Shown: positions 30,583 through 40,327 of the stretch, piece by piece
How positions within the stretch are numbered: the first letter of the stretch is position 1
Layout: the number at the start of each line of letters is the position of its first letter
Assembly: GCF_014229645.1 (NCBI RefSeq)
Contig: NZ_JAATOD010000001.1
Span: forward strand, 1,302,001 to 1,366,000
Length of the DNA: 64,000 bases
Source of the DNA: Listeria swaminathanii
Lineage (GTDB): Bacteria; Bacillota; Bacilli; Lactobacillales; Listeriaceae
Reading direction: 5' to 3'
Notes under the pieces: generated by a model
Seen by the model: the letters and a program-made list of their open reading frames with translations, nothing else
Told to the model about the DNA's origin: nothing
Databases searched by the model: none
Made by a program: the position numbers and the translations under genes

Positions 30583-30608
30583 ATACCCTGAGTATTCCCC
30601 TCTAAAAC
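30583..30608 (-). promoter_or_regulatory. Sigma-B type promoter for ytxG-ytxH
   Basis: Minus strand GTTTTA (30608-30603), 14-nt spacer, GGGTAT (30588-30583), nearly the sigma-B consensus GTTTAA-N12-14-GGGTAT, 28 nt before the ytxG start. Confidence 0.8.
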
Positions 30609-30729
30609 TTTCTTCCCTAATGAATCTATGTACAAAATGCAAAAAAGAAAAGGTATTAGCTTCATTTTAGCAAGTAACCGCCGAAAAATAAACTAATAAG
30701 AAAGAAACACGCTAATTTGTTGCAGAAGG

Positions 30730-30757
30730 TTGCTTTTGGCGTGATTTGGAGTAAAAT
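30730..30757 (+). promoter_or_regulatory. Promoter of the M29 aminopeptidase gene
   Basis: TTGCTT, 16-nt spacer, TAAAAT. Confidence 0.5.
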
Positions 30758-30811
30758 AGATACAGGCTGCTTTTTTGCCCATTTTTAGTTAAAATTCAGG
30801 GAGGTAACAAT

Positions 30812-31924
30812 ATGAGAGATGCAAGAATCGAAAAATTAGCGCATAATTTAATCAACTATTCCGTCAAACTTGGCGCTGGAGAAAAAGTACTAATCGAAAA
30901 CTTCGGTGTTCAAAAAGAACTAGTGATGGCTTTAGTGGAAGAAGCATACAAAGCTGGCGGTTTCCCGTTCGTTTCTTTAAAAGAGCCACAAATCGACCGT
31001 GCGATGATGCTCGGCGCTAACAGTGAACAATACGCGAAAATTGCTGAATTTGAAGGCAATGTAATGAAAGAAATGGATGCTTACATAGGTTTACGTGCTG
31101 GCGATAACATCAACGAAACATCTGATGTACCAGCCGATAAATTGAAAATCAACGGCGAAACAGTTGGTAAAATGCACTCAGATATTCGTGTCAAACAAAC
31201 AAAATGGGTTGTTCTCCGTTACCCAAGCTCATCCATGGCACAACTTGCTAAAATGAGCACTGCTGGTTTTGAAGATTTCTATTTTGATGTATGTAACTTA
31301 GATTACGGAAAAATGAGCGACGCAATGGACGGCTTAGTAGAACTTATGAATAAAACAGATAAAGTACACTTAGTTGGACCAGGAACAGATTTAACATTTA
31401 GTATTAAAGATATTCCAGCGATTAAATGTGCTGGTGAAATGAATATCCCGGACGGCGAAGTATTTACTGCTCCAGTTCGTGATTCCATTAACGGAACACT
31501 TACGTATAACACGCCTTCTCCTTACCAAGGCTTTACGTTTGAAAATGTATCTTTCACCTTTAAAGATGGAAAAATTGTGGAAGCGACTGCTAACGATACA
31601 GCACGCATCAATAAAGTTTTAGATACAGATGAAGGTGCGCGCTTTGTTGGTGAATTCGCAATTGGTGTGAACCCGTTCATCCACGAACCAATGCAAGATA
31701 TTCTGTTTGATGAAAAAATCGAAGGAAGTTTCCACTTTACACCTGGTCAATGTTATGACGAAGCATTTAATGGTAATCAGTCAGCGATTCACTGGGATCT
31801 TGTTAATATTCAACGTGCCGATTACGGTGGAGGCGAAATCTACTTTGACGATGTTCTAATTCGCAAAGATGGTATTTTCGTTCTTCCTGAATTAGCACCA
31901 CTTAATCCAGAAAACTTAGTATAA
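30812..31924 (+). CDS. M29 aminopeptidase (AmpS/PepS/AmpT family)
   Basis: 370-aa cytoplasmic metallo-aminopeptidase. Metal-ligand regions typical of M29: IPDGEVF (Glu), FVGEFAIG (Glu), GSFHFTPG (His), and SAIHWDLVN (His and Asp). Start with GGGAGGT 6 nt upstream. Monocistronic with a bidirectional terminator shared with the convergent peroxiredoxin. Confidence 0.92.
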   Translation: MRDARIEKLAHNLINYSVKLGAGEKVLIENFGVQKELVMALVEEAYKAGGFPFVSLKEPQIDRAMMLGANSEQYAKIAEFEGNVMKEMDAYIGLRAGDNINETSDVPADKLKINGETVGKMHSDIRVKQTKWVVLRYPSSSMAQLAKMSTAGFEDFYFDVCNLDYGKMSDAMDGLVELMNKTDKVHLVGPGTDLTFSIKDIPAIKCAGEMNIPDGEVFTAPVRDSINGTLTYNTPSPYQGFTFENVSFTFKDGKIVEATANDTARINKVLDTDEGARFVGEFAIGVNPFIHEPMQDILFDEKIEGSFHFTPGQCYDEAFNGNQSAIHWDLVNIQRADYGGGEIYFDDVLIRKDGIFVLPELAPLNPENLV

Positions 31925-31957
31925 AAAAAGCGCTTAGGAATTGATCCTAAGCGCTTT
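31924..31957. terminator. Bidirectional terminator
   Basis: AAAAGCGCTTAGGA, 5-nt loop, TCCTAAGCGCTTTT between the convergent M29 peptidase and peroxiredoxin genes. Confidence 0.95.
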
Positions 31958-31963
31958 TCTTAT

Positions 31964-32509
31964 TTAAACAATTGTTTTTTCACCTGGTTGCCAGTTAATT
32001 GGGCACAGGCCACCTGTTTGTAATGCTTGTAAAACTCGTAAAACTTCATCGACTTCACGGCCGATATTATTATGGTGAACCACTTCGTATTGAATTTCAC
32101 CTTTTGGATTGATAATGAACAGGCCTCGTAACGCTACGCCCTCTTCTTCAATTAAAACACCGTAATCGCTTGCAACTTGGTGATTCGTATCAGCAGCAAG
32201 TGGATAGGATAATTTACCAATTCCACCTTCTTTAATTGGTGTATTGGTCCATGCAAGATGCGAATGAATCGTATCGGTTGAAGCACCAATAATACGTGCA
32301 TTTAATGCATCAAATTCATCTGACCGAGCGGAAATAGCAACGATTTCTGTCGGACAAACAAATGTAAAGTCCATTGGATAGAAAAAGAGCACTGTCCATT
32401 TATCGTCTTCTATATTTTTTTCTAGACTTACTTTACCAAAAGTCTGATTTGGCATAACAGCTTCCATTTCGAATCTTGGAGCTTGCGTGCCTACTAAACG
32501 TTCTGCCAC
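31964..32509 (-). CDS. Typical 2-Cys peroxiredoxin (AhpC/TSA)
   Basis: 181-aa thiol peroxidase. Peroxidatic cysteine in DFTFVCPTE (about residue 51) and resolving cysteine in GGLCPINWQPG (about residue 170). Start is GTG at 32509 with GGAGGG 6 nt upstream. There is no ahpF next door, so reduction by thioredoxin is likely. Monocistronic. Confidence 0.94.
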   Translation of the reverse strand: MAERLVGTQAPRFEMEAVMPNQTFGKVSLEKNIEDDKWTVLFFYPMDFTFVCPTEIVAISARSDEFDALNARIIGASTDTIHSHLAWTNTPIKEGGIGKLSYPLAADTNHQVASDYGVLIEEEGVALRGLFIINPKGEIQYEVVHHNNIGREVDEVLRVLQALQTGGLCPINWQPGEKTIV

Positions 32510-32614
32510 TTTTATCCCTCCATTAATTATGTAGTTGTATTTTGCATCACATGATATATTTTAATACACCTAAGAAGGACTGTAAAGCTTTATTTATACT
32601 AATTATAAACAAGA

Positions 32615-32648
32615 AAAAAGCATGCCCGATGATGGACATGCTTTATTT
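32615..32648 (-). terminator. murC terminator
   Basis: AAAGCATG and CATGCTTT arms around a 12-nt loop; T-rich on the minus strand. Confidence 0.85.
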
Positions 32649-32653
32649 AGTCG

Positions 32654-33997
32654 TTAATTAATCGCGCTTTTTTTCAAATCAGCAGCTGTGATAACTTCAT
32701 TATCAAGGACTTTTTCATAGGCAGCTTGGAATTTTTGAACGTCCCCTGCACCCATGAATAAAATAACTGCTTCTGGATATTGTAGTAGCTCTTCTGTATG
32801 CTCTTCTTTAATAATATGGTTGCCTTTTGTTTTATGCGCTAAGTCAGCAATCGTTAAATTCCCTGTTTTTTCGCGCGCCGAACCAAAAATGTCACAAAGA
32901 TATACTTCATCCGCTAAATTTAAGCTATCCGCAAAGCCTTGTAAGAATGTGCGTGTTCGCGTAAATGTGTGCGGCTGGAATACAGCAACTACTTTTTTGT
33001 CTGGGTATTTTTGTCTTGCAGCATTCACAGTAGCGCGAATTTCGGATGGATGATGCGCATAGTCATCAACTAACACTTGATTTGCTTTTTCCGTAATGCT
33101 AAATCTTCTTTTGACACCTTCAAAGGTTTTTAATTCATTTTTTACTGCTTCTACTGGCAGGCCTTCGTAATCACAAAGCGCAATAACACTTAATGCGTTT
33201 AATACGTTGTGATCCCCGTATGCTGGAATTTCAAAAGAACCTAAAAACTCTCCGCGATGATACACGTCGAATTTTGTTCCAGTTGTTTCTTTGATTACGT
33301 TTTTCGCTTGGAATTCATTTTCCTCATCAAAGCCAAAGTAAATAATCGGGATATCTAAAGTAAGTTTACGCAATTCGGCATCATCACCCAATGCAAACAC
33401 AGCTTTTTTCACTTGTTTACCTAGTGTTTCAAACGCGTTAAATACATCATCCACGCTCTTGAAATAATCCGGATGATCCCAATCAATATTTGTCATAATC
33501 GCATAGGTTGGTTTATACGCAAGGAAATGGCGTTGATATTCACACGCTTCAAGCGCAAAATATTCCGCTCCTTTTGTCCCGCTGCCAGTACCGTCCCCAA
33601 TCAAGTAAGAAGTTGGGCGGATAGCGCCAACGACATGAGAAAGAAGACCAGTTGTCGACGTTTTACCGTGCGAACCAGTTATTGCAATACTTGTATAGCC
33701 ATCTATTAATTGACCTAAAAATTTATGATATCGAATCACTGGAAGACCGAGCTCCAGCGCACGTTCAATTTCTTCATGTGTATCTGGGAATGCGTTCCCA
33801 GCGATAATTGTTAGGCCTTCTTGAATATTATCAGCCGAAAAAGTCATAATCGGAATTTGCTTTTCTTCTAAAGCTTTTTGTGTAAAGAAATATTTATTTA
33901 CATCGCTGCCTTGCACTTGGAAACCTTTATCATGCAGGATTTGAGCAAGTGCACTCATTCCTGACCCTTTTATTCCAACAAAATGATAGATAGTCAT
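32654..33997 (-). CDS. murC: UDP-N-acetylmuramate--L-alanine ligase
   Basis: 447-aa cytoplasmic peptidoglycan ligase adding L-Ala to UDP-MurNAc. N-terminal [10 protein letters not shown] nucleotide-sugar loop, ATP P-loop [23 protein letters not shown], and C-terminal [10 protein letters not shown] and FQPHTFTR. Start at ATG 33997 with GGGGG 8 nt upstream; five in-frame upstream codons belong to the leader. Downstream of sftA as in Bacillus, but separated by a 295-nt structured leader. Confidence 0.96.
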   Translation of the reverse strand: MTIYHFVGIKGSGMSALAQILHDKGFQVQGSDVNKYFFTQKALEEKQIPIMTFSADNIQEGLTIIAGNAFPDTHEEIERALELGLPVIRYHKFLGQLIDGYTSIAITGSHGKTSTTGLLSHVVGAIRPTSYLIGDGTGSGTKGAEYFALEACEYQRHFLAYKPTYAIMTNIDWDHPDYFKSVDDVFNAFETLGKQVKKAVFALGDDAELRKLTLDIPIIYFGFDEENEFQAKNVIKETTGTKFDVYHRGEFLGSFEIPAYGDHNVLNALSVIALCDYEGLPVEAVKNELKTFEGVKRRFSITEKANQVLVDDYAHHPSEIRATVNAARQKYPDKKVVAVFQPHTFTRTRTFLQGFADSLNLADEVYLCDIFGSAREKTGNLTIADLAHKTKGNHIIKEEHTEELLQYPEAVILFMGAGDVQKFQAAYEKVLDNEVITAADLKKSAIN

Positions 33998-34029
33998 TAT
34001 TTGAACCCCCATTAATTTATCTTGAAGAG

Positions 34030-34170
34030 GGTGCCTAAAAAAAACATGTTAACTGTTAAGCACCAAGTCTTAACTTTGAAAACAGTATAAAGTCTCCGTT
34101 TTCTAGACATCATCTTACGTTCTAATTGTGTTTTATGTTTGAATTCTTAGTTGAGTCAATAATTCACCAG
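34030..34170 (-). promoter_or_regulatory. murC leader with promoter and two hairpins
   Basis: Minus strand: TTGACT (34156-34151 region), 18 nt, TAAAAC, then a leader of about 130 nt. Hairpin 1 pairs GAAAAC (34103-34098) with GTTTTC (34083-34078). Hairpin 2 pairs GTTAAG (34074-34069) with CTTAAC (34060-34055), followed about 10 nt later by eight T. The second resembles a weak intrinsic terminator upstream of the murC ribosome binding site. Confidence 0.4.
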
Positions 34171-34292
34171 CTTATTATATCACTTTCCATGTAAATAGAA
34201 AAATCTTTCAGCGAATATAAGAGAAATTACTCATGAAAATAGCCATATTTTGTAAAACTAATTAAGTAATGTGTTAGTTTAGTACTACAAAA

Positions 34293-36656
34293 TTAAGATT
34301 CTTTGTTTCTCAGTTTAGCTAATTGGTCCTTCGTAATAATCACATCTCGCGGTTTGGAACCATTTATCCCTGAAACAATCTGATGATTCTCCAGTGCTTC
34401 CATTAATCGCGCTGCCCTATTATAACCAATTCTAAAATGTCTTTGCAACAAGGATGTTGACGCAGCATTTTGGCTTAAAACAAAGTCACATGCTTCTTCA
34501 AATAATTCATCGGTATTTTCTTTTACGGATTCTTTTACAAGTAATTCTTGTTCTTCAAAAATATAATCCGCCTCACCTTGACTTCGAACATGAGCAACGA
34601 CGGCATCAATCTCTTCATCGCTAACGAATGTTCCTTGTAAACGCACTGGCTTACTTGCGCCACTTGGCAAGAAGAGCATGTCCCCTTTTCCAAGTAGTTT
34701 TTCTGCCCCACTCGCATCAAGGATTGTTCTAGAGTCGATTTGAGACGATACAGAGAACGAAACACGTGTCGGGATGTTCGCCTTAATAAGACCAGTAATT
34801 ACGTCTACAGAAGGGCGCTGTGTCGCTACAATCATATGAATACCACATGCCCTTGCTTTTTGGGCGATACGGCTAATTGATTCTTCTACATCATTTGGTG
34901 CAACCATCATTAAATCGGCTAATTCATCAATCACAATTAAAATATAAGGTAATTTTTCTCCCGTATGATCTGGGTGACTAGCATATTCATTATATTTTTC
35001 CATGTTTCTAACGCCCGTGTGGCTAAATAGTTGATAACGGCGTTCCATTTCTTCTACCGCCCATTTCAAAGCGACTGTTGCGGCTTTGGCATCTGTTATT
35101 ACCGGGCTCACAAGGTGTGGAATCCGGTTGTACGGAGCTAACTCTACCATTTTTGGATCGATTAAAAGTAATTTCAATTGGTCGGGTGTAGCTTTATATA
35201 ACAGACTTACAAGCAACGAATTGATACATACACTTTTTCCTGACCCAGTTGCTCCGGCGATTAAACCGTGCGGCATTTTTTGTAAATCGGTAATAATTGG
35301 CGTTCCTGAAATATCCAGACCTAGCGCGGCCGTGAGTGGTGATTCAGATGACTGGAAAGCTTCTGTGTTCATTAACTCAGAAAGCATTACCGGGCGGCTT
35401 GTTTGGTTAGGAATTTCAATACCTACTGTACTTTTACCCGGTATCGGCGCCTCAATACGTATATCTTTTGCTGCTAAACTTAATTTAATATCATCGGTTA
35501 AATTGGTGATTTTGCTAACTTTTACGCCTTTTTCAGGTTGAACTTCAAACCTTGTCACGGCTGGTCCTTGTGTTCTATTAACTACACTCGCATGGACGTT
35601 GAAATTTTCTAATGTTTCATCTAGCATCTCTTGCTGCATTTGAAGCCAAGAATCATCTTCTCGTTTTGATACTGGCGGATGGAGCAAGCCGAATGACGGA
35701 AACTCATAATTCGTTGGATAAGTTGCTGTCACAGGTTGTGCTTGTTGCGTAATATTTGGTTGTTCTTCTACTGTAGCTGGTTTTTCCAAGACAACTTCAT
35801 GTACTTCTTCTTTTTGAAGTGCTTGCTTGTCTTTTTTCACCATCATAACGTTAAAAGGAATTCTGCTTTTCAACATTTGTTCTTGTCTGTTCGATTCCAC
35901 TTGCGCACTTCTCGCAGGTGGTGTTGTTTGTGTCTGTTCTTCTTTAATAAGAGAAACGCGTTGTGGCTCTGGTTCTACTGGTTCGGAAATTGGTTCAACC
36001 TCCATTTGTTCAGGTTCAACTACAACTTCTTCCTCTGACACCGAAACTACTTCTTCTGGAAAATCTGCTTCTAATTGACGATCCAACTCCGCGTCAAGGG
36101 CAATTGTTTCTGCTTCTGCTGATTCTAATAAATCAACTGGTGTAATCGTTAAATCTTCTTGTATTTTCGCTATTTCTTCTGCTTCTGATACAGCAAATTC
36201 AAATTTACTTGGTCGTTTTTTAAAAGCGTAGACAGGCGAAGGGACATCCGTCGCAGTAAAAGGTCTTTTTCTTGTTTCTGTTTTTACTGGTTGCGGTCTT
36301 TCCTCTACTTGTCTTTCTGTTATTGGTTGTTTTTTTGGTTGAATTGGTTGGCTTACTTGTTTATCTGGAATTAATGGGAAACGAAATTCACCTTTTGGAT
36401 ACTGATATACCATCTGTGTTTTCATTTGCCGTTTCACTGCTTGTACTGGTTTTTGTTTTGGCATTACTTTATGTGCAACTGGTCGCTCGTTTCTTATAGT
36501 ACGTTCTTTTGTCTTAATAGCTGTTACGTTTGATTTTGGTACTACTTCTGGCGCTCGTTTTTTTACTTGTTTTTCTACTTTTCTAGAAGACGTATCTTCG
36601 TATGTATCTATTTCTTCGTCCATATCGCCAAAGAAAAAATCTTTAAACCATCCCAT
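34293..36656 (-). CDS. sftA: DNA translocase SftA (FtsK/SpoIIIE family, soluble)
   Basis: 787-aa septal DNA translocase. The first 330 residues are charged, Pro/Gln/Glu-rich and disordered with no membrane helices, which identifies the SftA (YtpT) type rather than SpoIIIE. FtsK core: Walker A GATGSGKS at 468-475, Walker B ILIVIDE at about 572-578, ATQRPSVDVITG. C-terminal gamma winged helix (about 720-775) with RIGYNRAARLM. Start with GGGTGA upstream. Helps clear chromosome DNA from the closing septum. Confidence 0.94.
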   Translation of the reverse strand: MGWFKDFFFGDMDEEIDTYEDTSSRKVEKQVKKRAPEVVPKSNVTAIKTKERTIRNERPVAHKVMPKQKPVQAVKRQMKTQMVYQYPKGEFRFPLIPDKQVSQPIQPKKQPITERQVEERPQPVKTETRKRPFTATDVPSPVYAFKKRPSKFEFAVSEAEEIAKIQEDLTITPVDLLESAEAETIALDAELDRQLEADFPEEVVSVSEEEVVVEPEQMEVEPISEPVEPEPQRVSLIKEEQTQTTPPARSAQVESNRQEQMLKSRIPFNVMMVKKDKQALQKEEVHEVVLEKPATVEEQPNITQQAQPVTATYPTNYEFPSFGLLHPPVSKREDDSWLQMQQEMLDETLENFNVHASVVNRTQGPAVTRFEVQPEKGVKVSKITNLTDDIKLSLAAKDIRIEAPIPGKSTVGIEIPNQTSRPVMLSELMNTEAFQSSESPLTAALGLDISGTPIITDLQKMPHGLIAGATGSGKSVCINSLLVSLLYKATPDQLKLLLIDPKMVELAPYNRIPHLVSPVITDAKAATVALKWAVEEMERRYQLFSHTGVRNMEKYNEYASHPDHTGEKLPYILIVIDELADLMMVAPNDVEESISRIAQKARACGIHMIVATQRPSVDVITGLIKANIPTRVSFSVSSQIDSRTILDASGAEKLLGKGDMLFLPSGASKPVRLQGTFVSDEEIDAVVAHVRSQGEADYIFEEQELLVKESVKENTDELFEEACDFVLSQNAASTSLLQRHFRIGYNRAARLMEALENHQIVSGINGSKPRDVIITKDQLAKLRNKES

Positions 36657-36965
36657 TCATTATCACCCTAAATTTAATTTTCTTGTTTGATTTTAACAGA
36701 CAAAAACAAAATAATCTATGACAAAATTGTGAATTCGCCATTTTTTAAGCCATATTCGTTATAATACCTTGCTATCACTAGGTTTAAACCTGATATAAGT
36801 TTTTGTTATAACTCGGAAATCGACTCATTTTTGTACGATTTATATGTAATTTGTATACAATTGGATGGAAATAGTTCTACATTTACATCGATTTCACAAT
36901 ATATGATAATTAGCAACAAAAAAAGCGCCTAATATAGCATTAGACGCTTAAAAATAATCATTTAT
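36657..36965. other. 309-nt intergenic region between sftA and ytpR
   Basis: AT-rich, no gene. Holds the ytpR terminator (36916-36950), a perfect palindrome AGGTTTAAACCT (36780-36791), and a TATAAC about 17 nt beyond it on the minus strand that could be the sftA -10. Nothing else recognised. Confidence 0.5.
36916..36950 (-). terminator. ytpR terminator
   Basis: AAGCGCCTAAT and ATTAGACGCTT arms, T-run on the minus strand. Confidence 0.9.
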
Positions 36966-37583
36966 TTAGAAATTAACCGGAAACTCTTCCCCAGGTGTAG
37001 CTGAATCCTCAAGAACAAGAATACCTTTTTCAGTAGGTGCATCAGGGATGGCAAGTTCACGCGCAGCACATACCATACCGAAAGAATCTTCTCCGCGCAA
37101 ATTAGACGGTTTAATAATCAAACCACTCGGCATAACCGCTCCAATTTTCGCAACAACTACTTTTTGTCCCGCTTCAATGTTTGGAGCACCGCATACAATT
37201 TGCAATACTTCTTCCCCTACATTGATTTGGCAGACGTTTAATTTATCTGCATTAGGATGTTTTTCCTTTGATTCTACATACCCTACTACAAATTTTGGAG
37301 ATAAATCAGCAACGATTTCTGGTTCAAATCCAGCTTTTTCGATTACTTGATTCATTAACGCAACTAACTCTTCCGTTAATTCCACCTTTCCATTTGCAGT
37401 AATATCGAAGTATTTAGAGCTGTTAAAGATATTGAAGCCCGCAACTTCTTTTGTTTCACGATCAAAAATTCGAGCTACGTCACCGCGGCGTTCCCATGCA
37501 CGATTTTCGAATGTTACTTCACCTGTTTCAATTAGTAGAGTGTCCCCTACCCCTTTTTCATTATAAAATGCGTTTACTATCAC
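36966..37583 (-). CDS. ytpR: YtpR, stand-alone tRNA-binding (EMAP II/PheT-like) protein
   Basis: 205 aa. A DUF4479-type N-terminal part (1-90) and a C-terminal OB-fold tRNA-binding domain (about 93-203; VGYVESKEKHPNADKLNVCQINVG, then IVCGAPN) like the N-terminus of phenylalanyl-tRNA synthetase beta, without catalytic domains. Start is GTG at 37583 with AAAGGAG 8 nt upstream. Last gene of ytpPQR; 5 nt after ytpQ. Role uncertain; presumably RNA binding. Confidence 0.88.
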   Translation of the reverse strand: MIVNAFYNEKGVGDTLLIETGEVTFENRAWERRGDVARIFDRETKEVAGFNIFNSSKYFDITANGKVELTEELVALMNQVIEKAGFEPEIVADLSPKFVVGYVESKEKHPNADKLNVCQINVGEEVLQIVCGAPNIEAGQKVVVAKIGAVMPSGLIIKPSNLRGEDSFGMVCAARELAIPDAPTEKGILVLEDSATPGEEFPVNF

Positions 37584-37588
37584 GTCTT

Positions 37589-38389
37589 CTACTCCTTTAA
37601 TCTGTTTTTTGCCATTATAAATATCGGTTCAAGTTTACCATTATTATAGACAAATGGCAAAGAGGTAATTGGTACGAGCCCATCTGCGAAGAAATCCATC
37701 GTCATATGCGCTAAAACGTCATAACCTGTATTGTCTTGAATATCCCCAATAATTAAGACATCTTGATGCGGTACAGCAAGCACCATTTCACCAGTCAACT
37801 TCTCGCGCATTTCCCGAAGAAACGCATCGTTTAGTAATCGACTTGCATCATAGCCATCGTTTGTACGTACGAAATAAAAATCATTGCCATTCACCGAATC
37901 TTTTTTCAGCGGGATTTCTAGTTTAGATAGGTTGCAGAAAGCAGCTTCTTTTATTTCCTCGTGTGTCAGATTCGCTTTTCCAAGCATACTTTCTTCAATG
38001 AAACGATAGGATTTCCCTAAGTCATACGCGTAGAAAATTTTCGTTTCCGCTGTATGTTCATCCGTCAGCAACGACTCCCCCGCTTTCGTTTTGCTTGGGA
38101 AAGAGGTCGCGCGAACAACTGGATAAATATTTGATTTATTTTGTTGAAGCTCAACATTTCCTGCCGCAGCCCGAAAACCTTCTTCGACATAATAAACTAT
38201 TTTTTCAATCGCCGCATCACCGTCATTTTCATAATTCGCGATAATTTGTGGAATAGTTAAGGTTACTTTTTTACCACCTTGCGTAACCGAAAGCGTATCG
38301 TTATCTCGATTATACGCAAACTGCCGATTCGGCGCTTTTAGTTCTTTTTCTAGTCTCTCTTTCATTTTTAACGTGGTCATTTTCGCCAT
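37589..38389 (-). CDS. ytpQ: DUF1444 protein YtpQ
   Basis: 266-aa cytoplasmic protein of the DUF1444/UPF0354 family. No catalytic motif that I can name. Start at ATG 38389 behind GGGGAGG; nine further codons in frame lack spacing. Between ytpP and ytpR, the conserved Bacillales trio. Confidence 0.85.
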   Translation of the reverse strand: MAKMTTLKMKERLEKELKAPNRQFAYNRDNDTLSVTQGGKKVTLTIPQIIANYENDGDAAIEKIVYYVEEGFRAAAGNVELQQNKSNIYPVVRATSFPSKTKAGESLLTDEHTAETKIFYAYDLGKSYRFIEESMLGKANLTHEEIKEAAFCNLSKLEIPLKKDSVNGNDFYFVRTNDGYDASRLLNDAFLREMREKLTGEMVLAVPHQDVLIIGDIQDNTGYDVLAHMTMDFFADGLVPITSLPFVYNNGKLEPIFIMAKNRLKE

Positions 38390-38423
38390 AGGTGCCTCCC
38401 CTTCCATAAAAAGCAATCACTTT

Positions 38424-38735
38424 TTATATTGCAGCTAGGAAATCATTAATTTCTTCTTTTGTTTTTCTATCTTTACTTACGAAACGCCCTACTTCTTCAT
38501 CATCTTCAAACGCCAGAAAACTAGGAATTCCAAAAATCGCTAAATCCGCACATAAATCAATAAATTTATCGCGATCAACATGATAAAAAGCAAAATCCTC
38601 ATTTTCCGCTTCGATTTCAGGCATTACCGGTTCAATATATTTACAATCGCCGCACCAATCAGCACTAAACATAAAAACTGATTTACCTTCTGCTTTGATA
38701 TTGTTAAATTGCTCTACTGATTCTAAGTTTTTCAT
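38424..38735 (-). CDS. ytpP: Thioredoxin-like protein YtpP
   Basis: 103-aa thioredoxin fold with active site SADWCGDCKY (CGDC, residues about 29-32) and the cis-proline region FGIPSF. Start at ATG 38735 with AAGGAG 9 nt upstream. Only 34 nt before ytpQ. Probably a thiol-disulfide reductase or bacilliredoxin-like carrier; partner unknown. Confidence 0.9.
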   Translation of the reverse strand: MKNLESVEQFNNIKAEGKSVFMFSADWCGDCKYIEPVMPEIEAENEDFAFYHVDRDKFIDLCADLAIFGIPSFLAFEDDEEVGRFVSKDRKTKEEINDFLAAI

Positions 38736-38811
38736 TTCGCTACACTCCTTCTTCTTCATACTAGTTAAATCCTAACGCCTAGCAAAGGTTTCGTCCAGAA
38801 TTACGCTCATG

Positions 38812-38846
38812 AAAAAAGTCCGGCTCCGTTCAAGAGCCAAACTTTT
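38812..38846 (-). terminator. Terminator after the 72-aa membrane protein gene
   Basis: AAAAGT-GGCTC and GAGCC-ACTTTT arms; six A on the plus strand give the T-run on the minus strand. Confidence 0.8.
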
Positions 38847-39064
38847 CACCTCACTTTAGAACGCGCTTTTTTCTTTTCTAAATAGTCATTAAAAAAAGCA
38901 AAAAACAGCGTAATAATCCCTGCAACCAAGGTCGTGATTATCCAACCAATTTCCGAATCTCGAAAATACGGCACATGGGCAACGTAACCTAATAAGAATA
39001 ATAAACTTGCCGCCAAAAGTAGCAAACCAACTACAAATACCGGTTTTTTCAATATTTTACGCAT
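38846..39064 (-). CDS. Small two-helix membrane protein
   Basis: 72 aa with two hydrophobic segments (about 8-32 and 41-60) and a basic C-terminus ([12 protein letters not shown]). The ATG at 39064 overlaps the end of the M42 peptidase by 8 nt and has no ribosome binding site, so translation probably depends on coupling. An in-frame TTG eleven codons earlier gives an 83-aa version. Not recognised; function unknown. Confidence 0.65.
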   Translation of the reverse strand: MRKILKKPVFVVGLLLLAASLLFLLGYVAHVPYFRDSEIGWIITTLVAGIITLFFAFFNDYLEKKKARSKVR

Positions 39065-40130
39065 TGTTTTTAATAGTTTCAAAAGTCGTTTTATCAAGGC
39101 CGCGAATGAGTGTCGTAATCATTTCTTTCGCCGCCGCGTAATCATCCACGTGTAAAATCGAGTTAGACGAGTGGATATATCTAGCCGGAACACCAATTAC
39201 CGCACTCGGAATTCCACTTAGTGATGTATGCACTTTACCAGCATCGGTTCCACCTGGCGAAACGAAATATTGGTATGGAATTTTATTCGTTTCAGCTGTG
39301 TCTAATAAAAATTCACGCATACCGCGATGCATAATCATCGTCCGGTCAAATATGCGCAATAAGAAACCTTGACCAATTTGGCCGAATTGCGATTTATTTC
39401 CAGTTGTATCGTTAGCAGGACTGGCATCTAACGCGAAGAATAAATCCGGTTTAATCATATTTGCACTTACACCCGCACCACGCAGACCAACTTCTTCTTG
39501 TACGTTCGCTCCAGCAAAAAGAGTATTTGGTAACGATTCACCTTTCAGTTCTTTCATAAGTTCAATCGCAAGACCTACGCCATAACGATTATCCCATGCT
39601 TTCGCTAAAATTTTCTTCGGATTTGCAAGCGGCGTGAATTCCGCTACCGGAACGATAAATTGCCCGGGTTTAATGCCGATTTTTTCCGCATCCGCTTTAT
39701 CATCTGCGCCAATATCAATCAGTAAGTTTTTAGGATCTGTCGGTTTACTACGCTCCGCTTCCGATAACAAGTGCGGCGGAACAGAAGCAACAACCCCGAT
39801 AACAGGACCATTCGGCGCCATAATTTGCACTCGTTGCGCTTGTAAAACTTGCGGATTCCAACCACCGATTGTTTGAAAACGAAGCAAGCCATTGTCCGTA
39901 ATTTGCGTTACCATAAAACCAACTTCATCCATGTGAGCGGCTACAAGAACACGCGGGCCATCAGTCGCTCCGTGGCGGACGCCGAAAATGCCACCTAAGC
40001 CATCTTGGATAATTTCATCGGAAACTGGTTCAAGTTCTTTTCGCATAAAAGCACGAATTCTATGTTCATCACCCGAAGTACCTTGAAGTTCCGTTAATTC
40101 TTTAAACATCGCTAACGTTTCTTTTTCCAT
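39057..40130 (-). CDS. ytoP: M42 glutamyl aminopeptidase (PepA/YtoP-like)
   Basis: 357-aa dinuclear metallo-aminopeptidase forming large oligomers in the family. Ligands and catalytic residues: AHMDEVG (His), DNRYGVG (Asp), QEEVGLRG (catalytic and ligand Glu), LDASPA (Asp), RYIHSSN (His). Start preceded by AGAGATG, a modest site. Overlaps the small membrane gene at its end. Confidence 0.93.
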   Translation of the reverse strand: MEKETLAMFKELTELQGTSGDEHRIRAFMRKELEPVSDEIIQDGLGGIFGVRHGATDGPRVLVAAHMDEVGFMVTQITDNGLLRFQTIGGWNPQVLQAQRVQIMAPNGPVIGVVASVPPHLLSEAERSKPTDPKNLLIDIGADDKADAEKIGIKPGQFIVPVAEFTPLANPKKILAKAWDNRYGVGLAIELMKELKGESLPNTLFAGANVQEEVGLRGAGVSANMIKPDLFFALDASPANDTTGNKSQFGQIGQGFLLRIFDRTMIMHRGMREFLLDTAETNKIPYQYFVSPGGTDAGKVHTSLSGIPSAVIGVPARYIHSSNSILHVDDYAAAKEMITTLIRGLDKTTFETIKNNA

Positions 40131-40327
40131 TAATAATCATCTCTTTCCGTCTGAAATCTCTCTTATTATAGCAAATAATATCCGTTTCTGCTCGCCTCAC
40201 TTCTCCATTTTCTGGAAAGCGCGTTCAAAAATCCTTTTATAATCAAAAATTTGTAGTATAATGATTAAAAGAGATGTTCCGAGTAGCATCTTTTAAAAAG
40301 AATAGGAAACACTAGGGAGGAAAAGCG

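Noticed and set aside
35086..35541. Open plus-strand frame of 151 codons inside sftA
   Set aside because: Lies opposite the conserved FtsK motor coding sequence; no family features or start signals.
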